A program made the position numbers and the translations under genes. Of a DNA stretch of 64,000 nt, positions 25,851 through 39,200 are shown piece after piece. The stretch is taken from NCBI GenBank assembly GCA_036785705.1, contig JAWUZG010000084.1:9933501-9997500 (forward strand), given 5' to 3'. Within the stretch, counting starts at the first letter, position 1; every line of letters starts with the position of its first letter. A model generated the notes under the pieces. That model did not search any database and had not been told where the DNA came from. It saw only the letters and a program-made list of their open reading frames with translations. Source of the DNA: Acanthornis magna (lineage: Eukaryota; Chordata; Aves; Passeriformes; Acanthizidae).

Positions 25851-28800
25851 CTACTGATCTGAGCACTGTGCACTACTTTCAAACTTCAGAGGACAGGTGA
25901 TAGTATCTTTAGAACATAGCTCAAAAATCCAAGCACTTAATAAGGGGCTTTTGTAGGTTGCCAAGTCATCCTCTCTTTTAGGAAGTGAGAACTGGCAGTG
26001 AGACAGGAAACCTGAAACACACCTTAAATCCCAATTTTCCCTCTTCTAGTGATAGCAGAGCACTTGAGTATTACTTGCATAACCAGTACCACTTGACAAG
26101 TGATGCAACTACAAACCACAGTTACTTGGTATCCATGTTAGTTTTGCAAAGCCAAAGCTGCCTCTTCAAATATGGCTTTTTAGTTCACCCAGTGGATGAG
26201 TTAAAAACTTTTCAGGAAGAACTTGATGCTCTGCCTTCAACTTGACTCCCAGACTTATATCATACTTCTGATTTCAGACCTGCAATGCTACAAACCCACC
26301 TTCTTCCAACAGAACAAATTTGCTGCCCTCCAGGAACAGACTCGTGGTACATTCGTGCAACACCAACAGAGCTGTCCCTGATCAGAGGTGTCAGAACTCT
26401 GAAAGCTGATTTTGCTGGTAAAATTACCAAGAACTGAACATGCCTTATTCTGAGAGATCCATTTCGGCTTCAATTCTCAGTTTCTGAATGAGGAAAGCGT
26501 GGTGAAACACTATCTAATTTTATTATCCTGTCAGCCGTGTACAAAGGAGAGCAGGACTCGCAATCAAAACATGAGAGCAAAAGTTTGCTATCCAGTACTC
26601 CCTGACTAAAATAGATATTTTAAACTGCAACTCAGCAGAAAAGTTCTGTAGATTTCTAACCCTCTGCATAAGTTTGGGGGTTTTTCTACAGCCTAATAAA
26701 TCTGCCACTGGAAATCTCTTCCTTTTCCCAGCTTGTGCCTCTTTTTCTGGAACAGCAGCAACAAAAATGCCTACAGCCTTGTGTCCAGATCATTTTCAGC
26801 AGAATTTTTTGTGTAGAATTAAACAAGCCAAGTTGCAGGCGTGAAAGCAAGCTGCCAGAGAGGCTCACAGCCACAGAATGCTCCTACAGAGCTGCAGTAC
26901 CACTGTTACAACATGAGCAAAATAAACCCTGACATGGAACCATTTAGAGGGACAGGATACAAAACAATTCCTTCTTCCCCTTCGATGCCTACACTTATCA
27001 AGCAGTAGGCTCAAAGCAGGGCTTGAGGGGGTAAGAAAATACAGGTTTGTTTCCTTCAGGTCTGTTCCCTTCTGTGACTGAAAGAATAAAAAAATATGCA
27101 GTACCACTGTCAAAATTTTCCAGCTCTATTTTGGCACATCATCTCTCAAAACCAGCCTGATCTAAAAATTTCAAGCATGTTTAACTCAAGAGCCCTTGAC
27201 AACATCTAATGCACAGGCTATTTATCATAAATTGAGGTGCTTATTTTTGGACTTGACCTTGAAACAGCAAAGAATGTCTGTTTTGTCAGTACCCGAAAAG
27301 TTTATAAATCCTGCCAAATGTATCAATATTATGTACTTCAATGGTATTTTACATATACTGCAGAGATATCCACAACTCTCTGCAAAATTCATTCAGCATT
27401 ACAGATGTGCATACTTTGAACTCAATCTGAAATCAGACCATGTTGGGAACCACTATGACTTGTCCTCTCTACGTGAACAGTTACTGGATTTAGCACTTTT
27501 AAGTAACTAGTGTGATTTCTAATGTATTTCTGACATGTAAAAAGAAAAGTGTAACTTCTTTTTAACATTTCTCCCTTGCCCATTACACAGTTCTTACACA
27601 CACAATGATACCAGTAACTGCAATAACCCTCTGGAGCTTCACAACTACAGAGAATTTTGAAAAGTTTGCAAATCTGCAAGAGACATCCTTTGTAGGGCTA
27701 AGTTTTATGTATGAAAAGACAGCAATTTCACACTTTATCGCTTGCCCCAAACATTGCTGTTATACAGAAATTCAAATTAATAGGTATCACAGGGAATTAC
27801 AGGTTCAATGGCAAGCTGCATTAAGAACAGCCTTTTTACAGTCTTTGCCTTTTAACCATCTCAAACTTTTTCGAGCACTTCAAACCATCTCAGTCTACCA
27901 CAGCATCCTTGCAATGCCTTCAACTAAATTGATAAGACACCTTTCCAGCTACATGAATGGTGTATATCACTTCAGTGCTGTTCAGATTTCTGGCTTCAGA
28001 GCACACAACACCAGCAGCCACCATCTCTGCTACCAGCACTGAGAGAATCAACAACTTGGACTGTCCACACGTGGAAGTGGTGCTGACCCTGCTATGACAT
28101 TCCAGGAAAGCCCCCAATAAAGCAGTTTTAAAGCAGTTTCCCCAGTCAAACTCACAGGTTGGTATCTTCATTAGCAGTGAGCCCCCCACCTCAGTACTTT
28201 GCCACTTGCTCTGTACACATAGCAGACCCTTCTTCTCCCCATCCATGTTTCAACCAAAACACATTTGCAGAAGGCACCCAAGCATCTCCACAAAAGTGCT
28301 TTACCTGCCATGAAAAACTATCAAGTGTTCTTCCATTCCTTATCCTCCTCTGCATGGGGAAACTATTAGGACGTAAATGTGAGCTAGTCACCATGCATTA
28401 AGCCTTGAAAAGCCAATGCAGCTTGTAGCAAAAGACTGGTGCTTTAGGTGATGTGCAAATATACAGCTCTTCAAACCCCAGTGATTTCATCATGCCAAAA
28501 CCAGACCCACAAGCAACATGGTCTAGAAAAATGGCAGCTCTGCTGCCCTTGCAAAGAATTGAAAAGGTTCCTTGTAGCTGTCTTGCAGATTTCAAAGAAA
28601 AATAAAACCTTTGTGTATGTGCTGTTTTTCCTCAAAATTGATTGTGAGGCCTTTGATTCAAACCCAAAGTAGAAAGTCCAGGCATATGTAGAAAATAAAT
28701 AAAAGAAAAAACAAAAGCTTTATTTCTAGCACAGTTATTTGTGGATAAAGCTGACTTAACGTGTCAAGAGTAACTGAGGCGAAAAAGTTAGCTTTCTGCT

Positions 28801-29963
28801 TAAAGGTTCACATACCTCTGTGAGAAAGAAGAAAAATAAAGGGAACTTCTTCAGACAAGCAAAGATCCTTAAAGAGAACTGCAGACAGCATACATGATTC
28901 TAGATGACTAATACTGCAACTCAGAAGAAACACTCAAATAAAAAAGATTCTCATGAATCAGGACAGTCTTTTTCAAGAAACATTTTAATGATGACAAAGT
29001 CACATCTGTGTCACCTCTAAGCTCCTCTGTCTCATTTTCTGTTTACCCTTGCAGAAGAACACAACATTGCAGACATCAGGTTTTTTAATTTTCTGAAGAG
29101 CAGAGCCTGTTTTTAGTGAACTAATTTCAATAGCCTATCTGTCACACAGCCTGTGCATCTATTGCTACTCAAAAGAAAACAGAGGACAGTGAGAAGGACA
29201 CAGAATTAAACACACTCTTATAAATTTAGAGCAAAACTGTCAGCGTAAACCAATACAACTTAATTTTATATGACCAAAGAGCAATTCATGCTAGAAGATG
29301 GCACATAACTAGAGAAACTGCAGAATAAACCCTGAAAAATCAAAATTATCACCTTAAGCCTCCAGATCAAGGGCTCTGATTTTCAGTGCATGGATAGTTA
29401 AACTGCAGAGTAGCTTCTCTGCTTATTTTCTACTTTGCAAACTTTGGAGTACAAGGAAAATAAGAACAAAGAGGAGAGGACAGCTAATTTTAGTGTTTCT
29501 GGGCTAAAACAAAATAACAACAAAGAACTACTGAACCATGAAGCAGTTTTTCCAAGCTGCTATTTCAGTTACAGCCTTTCTTTTCCCAAGTCAGTGCTGG
29601 AAAGAAGATGCCAGCTTCTACCCTATCACAGTAATACAAGCACCTTATTTTATCCAGAGGGGCACATTGAGAGCTCTGAACTGCTTGCATAATGCTTCTA
29701 TACATTTTGCTGCACCCAAAATGTGTATTATAGCTGACAGGAAAAAAACAGTATGATTTCTTCAATTTCCTTCTCTCTCACTGGTTGCCCCTAGTAAGAA
29801 GCATCGCTCCTGCAAACTGAACTTGAGTCTTGCCCATTACATTTTAACAACTACCCTGAAAACTCATCCCTCTGACAGCTTATTATTACAACACTGGACT
29901 GAAGCTTCATCATTCTCAATCTCAAGCACGTGTGCAAACAGTTTTGAGGACAAAACCAAGACC

Positions 29964-30285
29964 TTAGGATCACAGGATTACCCAGGGTCGAAGCGACCTC
30001 AGGAGGTTCAGTCCAACCTCCTGCTCCCAAGCAAATCAGCCGTGAGATCTTTTCCATTCCATAAGGCTCACATGGCACAACCTCCCCAGGCAGCCTGTAC
30101 CTCTGCTTGATTGTCCTCGTGGTGAAAAAGGTTTTCCTTACATTAAGTCCAAACCTCGTGTTTCTATTTGTGTCTTTTGTTTCTCCAAGTTCATCTTCTC
30201 GATGAACCTCCTTGTAGGTACTGGCAGGCTGCTGCTCTGTACCCTTGAGACTTTCTCTTTTCCCTGCTGAACAAGCCTAGTAAGA
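29964..30285 (-). mobile_element. CR1 LINE 3'-end fragment
   Basis: The plus strand reads atcacaggattaccc, cgacctcaggaggttcagtc, caacctcctgctcc, ccccaggcagcctg, then aaggttttccttacatt and ctgctgaacaagcctag. This is the reverse complement of the CR1 3' UTR and RT C-terminal end in the usual order, so the element is on the minus strand with its 3' end at the left. Strongly diverged, no coding capacity. Boundaries are approximate. Confidence 0.85.
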
Positions 30286-33200
30286 TTTTCATCATGAGAT
30301 TTTCATCCATCGGTTTCAGTTAAGAGTAAACAAGGTACCTCCTCAAAACAGCCCCCCGAACTTACCATAAATATGCGATCTTCAAAGAAACAGTAATCAT
30401 CTCACAAGCATGGACTTTTGAATTCTGATTTTTCTAAGGAAAGTTCCCTTTTCTACAAGTATTTACTCAGAATAACCCATCTTATGTTTTCAGCATCATC
30501 AATACCACTCTAGGGCTGAACAACTTTCCTACAATTTAAGGATGAATGGATTGGTTTTAGTCACTGTTTCAAAATAAAGCAAACTGAGAACAGAGGGTGA
30601 ACACTGAAATTTCTCTCCTGAGTAGCAAATTACTGCAATAAATTTGGGCAACCAGAGAGAAAGTTAGAACAGAAAATGCTGTGCTGCCTTCATATACAAC
30701 AACATTAAACTGGGTTAGGTTCACAATATTGCTGTTAAAGTTCTCTCTTCTCTAAGGATCTATGTGCTACTACTCTGCAAACCTTCACAAGAATAAATTA
30801 TGCTTTCCAAGCATTAAAAACACATTAACATGACACAGGGCATGGAAAATTCAAACTTCAAATACTTACTGAATCCAATAGATCATAAACCAAATCAGTA
30901 TTAGAAAAGAGAAGAGGGTTACATTAACTAAAATAAAGCTCTCTGAAATAATTAAGTGATTTTTCAGCCACTGTGATAACACATATTCCAATGGCTTAGA
31001 TATCAGTGAAAGAGTCATTTAGACACAATTTCACTTTTAGTCATTTACTGGAACTCATAACCCTCTGGCCCAATTCCAGAAGATTTCTCAAATCCAATAT
31101 AAAAAAAATTTCAAGTCAGCCTGAGCAGCCACTAAAAACCTATACCATGCCACATGAACTGTAAGCTGCTATGAGAGACAGACAGCAATACAGCAGCACA
31201 TTTTAAAACTGTTTTCATTTTTCAGTGCTCTTCAATTACATTAAAGAAAAAAAAAAAGACTTGACAACAAACATTAACTTCTCTCACCATTTCACTGACC
31301 ACATTATTAGCCGATTCATTCACTTGTCCCCCATAAGAGACGAAGCCAGTATGTTTACTTTTGCTCATAAATAAATGTTTCATTTCTTAAAAGCATTTGC
31401 ATGGGGCTAAAATCTGTTACACTTAATCATCTCCAGCTTTACCCTGCTTCTCAAATCAACAGGCCTAATTAAGCATTCTCTGCATAGCTGAATGTAAAAC
31501 TGAATGTTTGTCAAACAACAACTAGAATATTGTTATCCAAAAACATTTTAGAAACTCAGTTGAAACTACAACTGTACTGTGAAGTTAAATTAAAAACAAG
31601 ATATTTTTTAAACAGACAACATGAGGCTGCAATCTTGCCATTCCACTTTGGTATCAGAACCCAAAATTTCATGTTTTCAGGATTTTTTAAAAACAGGCTT
31701 TCAATACTTCTTTTTTCCTAAACCCATTATAGGTACCACAAGACTTCCAAGCAAAAGTTGCCTTAACACACATACTCAGCCTCTCACAGACAATCACTGT
31801 CATCACTACCTTAAATGAATCTCAGGTATACACCTTTTATATCATTAGTTTTTATGTCAGCCACCAGAAGCTGAGCAATCTCATGGCTTTACAACACGGT
31901 GGGCAACTCCACTGGATACTGCAGAGCTCCACTGCCTTGAGTGCACCTCTCTATATCAACGCTGGACCTGACCCACAAACTCCTGCTGCATTTTGGGTCT
32001 CCTGTCAAGAGTACTGTAGAGCTGAGTGTTGTCAGCAAAAGAGCATCAATGGGTTCTATACAGGAGATTTACTATGTAGAGTTACACTGCCCATAGGAAT
32101 GCTTGCTGGATTTTTCCTCATGCCTTTTATTCTCCTCTATCCATCAGACATTGAAGTGCTCTATTTAACTATGTGGGTTTTACCCCTCTGCCTTTTGCAG
32201 CTGTTTTCCAAAGATAAGCTCTGAACTATGTTGCTGTTCCGAGCCAGCTCACCTGCAAAGATTGTTTGAGAACCCTGCCCACTGGGACATGACTCAGAGC
32301 AGAAGGCAGGTACACAATGCTTTCTGATTTTAGCATGGCAATGAGACAGGAGCAGAGGTACAAACAGTACTTTGCAACTTCTAGATGAGGAGATGCAGTT
32401 GGGCTTACACACACTAAGCTGACAAAATAATTTTGTAGTCATGTAAATCCATCGGTGCCTTCCTCCTGGTCCCCTAGGATGGCGAAGTTTGCCTTGTTAT
32501 GATTGGCAACGTGCTGGTCTTCAAGTCTTCACACATCTTCATACAGTAATGGCAGGTTTGAAGTGCCTTACAAAGACAGAAAGATAGGAGAGAAGCATTT
32601 GGGGATTTTTCCACGTGTAGCAGTGTTTATGCTTTGAGAAGGAGGTGGAGAATGCAACTCTTGACCACTAAGTCTTCTATTCATTTCAGCAACTCTGGTA
32701 GCAGATTCTGCCAGGGGAGGATGAGGGAAATGTGTTGCTACACAGCCAGAGCAAGAAAAAGACTATTTAAAAATCAGGCAGGTCAGCTCTAAAACTCAGC
32801 TGAAAAGTTTGACACTGATCCAGGGGAAATAAAAGTGCTACTGCATCTCACCTCGAGGTACTGCCCTTAGCTGAAAAAAAGGATGAGTAAGAAGCCATAT
32901 CTTCAGTCTTCTACAGTATAGAAGTGTCTTCTTTCAAAAGCAGGAGAATGTATAGTATGTAGTGTCCTTGAGATAGTGACTGGCAGGCCTGAACTATACC
33001 CCTGAAGGTCCCAACTCACTGTAGACCTTGAAGAGCTTTCAAATGCCAAGGACACCTGCTTATAGCCACTTAAAAACTTTGAAGAAAGTCTTTTCTCTAA
33101 GAAATAATGCACTGGAGTATCCAAACGTTTATGGCCAAACACACATTTTCAAAAAAGGTACCAAAGCTGTCTCTGCAGACCATCTCTCCCAGCTGCAGGT

Positions 33201-36200
33201 CCAGCACTATGACAAATGTGAACAGTGTGAAGGCTTGTTCAGGTGCACAGCTCTGGCTTCCCAGCAGGCACACCAGATGGCTCTCAGTAGGGCTACACAA
33301 CAACAACTCTCCTGGGCAAGAGAGCAAGGGAAAGAAACAGAGGAAAGAGCACAGCAGCAAAATACCTCACAAGGAAGCTCCAGCTAAGGCCTGTGTAATG
33401 ATTATGGTCTTGCATGAGAGATCTTTGTCAAATAAATTACGAGTGAAAGCAAATTACCTGAACTGCTGGGAAGTGCAACTTGGACAAATATAACAACCAC
33501 GGCTTTTCTAATACCAGTTCTCTAAAATAGAAGTAATCCTCCTCAATCAGACCTGGGTATATGTAAATTACATGTAACAACACAAACACAGCACTTCTTG
33601 CATCTGTCTTACCATGAATTTAATTAAAAATTACTAAGTGAATGACATTAAAATAGCCTCACTGAGGAGCTAAGCTAGAATTCATTAATTCACTTTTGCT
33701 AGTTCAAACATAAAATTAATTTAGCATCACCATTCCAAGTGTTTAAATGTTTTTGATTCCTCTTCTCACTGAGTATCAGCCTACATACAGCACTGAATAA
33801 AAGATGGAATTCAAATATGAGTATTATTTGGTATATTAAACATTTCTCTTACGAAATGTATAAGCATATAATGCCAGTGCATCATAATTATATTTATCTA
33901 ACATGAATAAAAGTTTTTTGGACTTTGGTCCCAATTCCTCAAACTATCAAAATGGAGTGCTTAGCCCTGTAAGAGAACGTTTCTCTTGCAAACACAGGAC
34001 ACAAAGAGCAAGCAAGCACATGCAATCTCACTGAATGGCAAGAGATGTTTCTGAAACATGTTACCTGTTGCCAAACAGATAATGAACAGCAGTAAAATTT
34101 GAAATCCCTGAAGTAGCACAGGCTCTGTAACAGAAGTTGTCAGTAAGTAAAGCAAAAGGGGGAGAATAGAGGCAAAAAACCGTCTGCAAGAGCAACCTGG
34201 AATTATATTTAGTTTCAGGAGAGATACATCAGTAGTCCCTCACATACTCAGCATTACTAAATTTGAAGTCCTCAGATAAAATGACTTTATTAGAATTCTT
34301 TCTGGCATGGCATGCTGAGCACAAACTCAACATAAGTTAATAAATGCTCCTTTCTCAGTGGCTTTCTGCCAATCTGCCTGCAAAACAGAGGCCTCACACA
34401 CAAAACCAGCCATCCTTGAAGACCCTGAACACCAGCAGTGCTCTCCTAACTTATTTGGCCACAAGACATTGTAGAGGTCTCCATGTACCATGCAGGAAAG
34501 CACAACAGGACACTACTCTGTCCTCATTTGTTAAAGAGATGGGGATGGGGCACATTATCTCTCAAACATGAAAGACATTAAAACCACAACAAATCCTATT
34601 TCATATTTCTGAACAGCTTGACAGCTAAGTTTAAACATTCATATCTTAAGATTATTAAATACCATCACTGTAATTCACAAATACCATCTTAATCTTTCTA
34701 AGTAAAAAGACAAGTAAAAAGAAAAGCATTTTGCTTTTCATGCTTCTCCAAGCAGCCTGCATTTCAGACTTGCTGTGGCAAGGAAAACCAGAGACAACAA
34801 ATTAATCCTGTAAGACTTAATGTAAACAGATGAACCAAGAGAGAGCCTTCTATTACTCTGTTCCAAGTACTTTCTCATTTTCAGATGTTGCAAATCCCAA
34901 CATTATGTTTTGTTTAGGAGATTTATGTCTAACATGTAAACCGAACAAAAAAATTCCTGAGGAAGTTTTACAACTGACCATGTAAATGCATTTCTACAAG
35001 TCTCTACATTTTTCTTAGCCTCAATTCTGTTTGACAGAGGCCCCAGATAAAAATACTGCGTAGAATCAGCAGTATCAAAGAGAAAGAAGTCATAGAAACA
35101 TGCAGGAAAACTTTAAAAGTGACTTGTCATCACAGATTTTCATTATCTCATTTGTTTAACATTACTTGGTAGAGTAACCATGCAATAATATTTTGTATTA
35201 TTTTAAAACAGAATTAGGAATCAAAGCACAACAGGTGCCATGAAACAGCAAAAAGAAGATTGTGAATTTTTGGTTTCTAGAGACTGACAACATCCCCTCC
35301 CACCACAACCTGTGACTTGCATTCCCAGTGAAAACATTAGATTCACTGTGAAGCGAAAAAATCAATCTGTGTGTTCTAAAGAACCTGGCATGCACTTTCA
35401 AAGTAATCCTTTCAGACATGGAAAATTCAAATTTTCAAAAGACAAGCTGACACCTACTAGCTCAAGATAAGATCACTGGTAATAAAACCTAGGCTCTCAA
35501 ATACCCCTATTTCCAACACTGGTAAGAATTGTTTAAATAAATGTTCTCCTTGCCCAACAATCTGCTCAAGACGATGAAACAAAGGGCAGGATCAAATAGA
35601 GGCTTCAGACTTAAATCACTTCTTCATACAAGTACTCAAGGCAGACCAGTTAAAGTGAAAAGATTACCTTTTGCCAGCTGCTCTAAATGTGAGACATTGA
35701 GACAGAGATTTGCCTCACAAATCCACAGAAGAATCCCTTATATACATACCTGTATAATGTATTAAGCAAGGTGGTCTAAGAGCAACCAGTGGTACAGTGG
35801 GAACTTTGAACAAGCTGCAAGCAGCCAACATGGGAAGTTACTGCAATGCTTTCCAGACTTCAAGAACATTTCTACCACTTCTACCTTTGAGGGAGCCCCC
35901 CAACACCTTCCCCAACTATGGACGGTAATGCTAAACTGCAAACTGGACCAGACTTCTACAAAGATGATTTTGCAGAGCTTTAATATATGACAACCACAGA
36001 CGAAGGATCAAGGTAACACCTCTGCTCTCCAGCAGACACATTCATTTCACTTGTATTTCTCACCCGCTGAGTTTTCAAGGTGTTCTGAAAGCAACTATGG
36101 AGCATTGCTGATGTAGCTGTGGTGGTGAGTTCAACACAACAGCTGAGCCCAAAGTATTATATTGCCCCAAGAGAAGGCTAATGGCAGGACTTGCAGGCTC

Positions 36201-39200
36201 CCATCATGCCACAAACATTGCTCGATGTCAGCAGGCTTGTATGCAGCCAGATGAAAAACTTCTGCTTGCATGGTGTAACAGCAGCCTCAATGATCTAATC
36301 CACTGGAAAGAGTTCAGTGGCACAAACTGGAGATGAGCCGTCTTCCTATGTTGTTTTCATGGCAAGGAAGAAATACATTTAAACCAAGAATTTTAAATAC
36401 CCCCAAATAATTTAAAACCTCGTAATGCTTTCTGTCTCACTTCCTGTCCTTCATTTCTGACAAAATTTTGAAAAAAATCTTGTAACTGTGCTCCCAAAAG
36501 TCACAAAGTTGGGAGGTTTTTTCACAATCGTAGACAAATTATTGTCTAAATGTTATAGATACAGAGCTGTTTACCCTAAAAGAGAGTGCTCCTTTTTCAC
36601 TTTAACTGCATTACCACAGTGAGTAATACATCTTTAAAAAAATCAGGATGCCTTTATCTTTTCTTTGTCTTGTTTAAATCCTAAAAAAGGAGCAACAGCA
36701 GATCAAGATGTCAAATTAAAAAATCAATTCACTGTTTTCTATTTCTGGAATTTACTTTTGTGCGTTTAAGTCATAAACCCTTTCCCAAAAGTACCGAAGA
36801 TAAAGGATTTTCCTTCATCCACACATTTTTTTAAAAAAACAAAACCCACACCACAAAACCATGAGAAACCAAAATAGGGGGCCAAACAGAGAAGACATGA
36901 GAAGGGAATAAGATCCAAGAAACAAAAATCATATCCTATGCTTGCATCAGAACAGAAAACAACACAAAGTACAATATCTTGGCATATACAAAAGTGATAA
37001 AGGAATTGCATAGTTATAAACACCAGCAATATATCTTGTCATAGCACTTAATCAAATGTTAGACACTATAGTATCATTGTCTAATCTGTTAGACATTGTT
37101 AAATGGCTTTCATCGCTTCCCCTCAGTATTCTCTTGTGAGGCCCAGCCTAGCTTTTTAGTATTTAAAATTTTAAATGTTTTTATTTCTTTCTACAGAAAT
37201 GAACCTTGGTCTCAAATTTCCAAGGCTTTAAATGGGTTCACACCTTTGAAATCAACTAACAGTGGAGGCTGCAGGAAAACCTTGACAACGACAACGACGA
37301 CAACAACAACAACAACAAAGCTGGACAGAAGGGATTTCCACTGAAGCAATCACCAGTAAGAAATCTGGCTATTTAATACTTGTTAATTTAACATGTAAAA
37401 GAACAACATTATGTCAAATAATGTTCTGGAAAAACAAACACATCCTAAAAACTCCTTACTGCATCCTGATGCACTTGTTACCAAGGAAGGGATTGTTTAC
37501 ATTAGTTTACACCTGGGAGGGGAAGGAGGAATTGTGAAAATGGGAGCTAAGGTGGCAAACTGTAGAAGAAGGCATTTTCAAAATCATACTTCTAAGGAGC
37601 TATCAATTTTTGTCTCTCTGAAAATGAAATTTTAAAAAGTCTTTGTAAGGTTTTTATTTACTTTTTCTATGACCAAAAAAGCTGCAAGGCATAGGTTTTT
37701 TTCAGTCTTTGCTGGCATCTGATTACATGCAAAATCCACTGAATTTATGGAGACCTCAGCAATCAACTGCCAGGAGACCAAGAAAAAACCCTTAGGCAGG
37801 TTTTAAAACAGGAGACAGTTTAGCATTTTTGTCCTCACAGGACTAGATGAATCACGTTTACTTTTTCTTCCTCTTCCCCCTCCTCCTTCCACAAAAAAAG
37901 TTCTGTTGGTTGAAAGCTGGGGCAAAGGCACAGGCCATATTAGACCATCTAAAAAGCACTGACAGAGTCCAGAAGTAGCTTCTGCTTATGACAACTTCAG
38001 TTTAAATTAGAGAAAGGCAGCCAACAGGCAAAGGACATAAGCCACCAGGTGGGAGGATAAACAGGTCCCTGTCACTGAGCAGCCTTGGAAACTGCTGTGT
38101 GCCACGGCACAGCAACACCTTCAGCATCACAGCAGAAACACAAGTCTCTCTTTGCTGAATCTTCCATTAAACAGAACTTTACAAAAACTTATAAGCAAAG
38201 CACAAAGGATAGAAAGACTGGCAGGGCCCACAGTTGGAGTGACCCACTGGTAAGCGAAAGCTGGAAACATCAGACAAATACAAACAAGCACCATTGTCAG
38301 CACAAAAGTATCAGCACAACCCAAGTTCAAACCAAGTCCAAAACCCCTAAATCAAAAGCAGGGAGAAGCAGTCTGTGTGCTGGCACTGCCTTGGTGAGTT
38401 TATGGCCCCACAGTGACAAATGGGTTTGAAAGGACCAATGTTACAACACAACAAACAGGTAGAGTCGGCACCACTAGGATCTCTTCCTTCTCATTCACCT
38501 GCAGTAACATTGCCTGTGGTGCAGTATATTCTCTACCTACAGAACGTGCACTACCTATTAAAGAGTAACTTTTCAGAGGTAACGTTCTTAAGAAAAGGAG
38601 ACCGAAAAACAATGAACAACTAATGAAGTCACTTCCATTAACACAAAAAAGTAAACCATTAAAACGACTGTTTGATCAAATTCCTATGAGGGTAACTTAA
38701 ATGATGTATTCTCCTTGACTATTTTTCCCTAAGATTCCTCTCTTACAGAACCTGCCAATAAAATTCATCAACACAACTGAAATAGGAAAGATAAGTAGCA
38801 TTTACACCAGAAGTTTCTTGACCTGAAGTTCTGGGGTCAGCCAGGTAAAAAACAATTGCTCTAACCTCAAATCATCATTTTGGCATTATTTTCCCATCCA
38901 TAAAAGGAGATATGGATGAGATTTCTTTGCAGAGAACGCTGCAAATTGATAGCTTTGTTCCAGTTCACTACAGTTTCTTATTGATTTTCTCTCGTTTTAG
39001 TCTGCATTGATTTGTTAATCCCTTCTCTCTAACAGTCCTAATGACAAATTGAGAATGAAAAACTGCATGCTTTAGGGCCTTTTCCACCAACCTCTAGCAT
39101 CAAACCATATTTTCACTTGCACTTGGAACATGTCCATGAACTTACCCTAGGTTAGATCTGATTCACCTCAAACTAGGTTGGGTGCATTTTACACTGAAAC

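Larger units (their letters stand above)
18035..29963. other. Intronic stretch holding the CpG- and GC-rich patches
   Basis: No supported gene. The notable parts are the 218-codon ORF (19668-20324), the CpG-enriched patch (20390-20800) and the GC-rich block (25200-25850), each listed separately. The remainder is AT-rich single-copy-looking intron with ORFs of at most about 145 codons (27605-28042, +) and no recognised domain. A (TC)n run lies at 23672-23688. Confidence 0.55.

Noticed and set aside
31883..32224. 113-codon plus ORF with a hydrophobic C-terminal half
   Set aside because: It has some membrane-like stretches but no recognised family, splice context or promoter. Chance is the simpler explanation.
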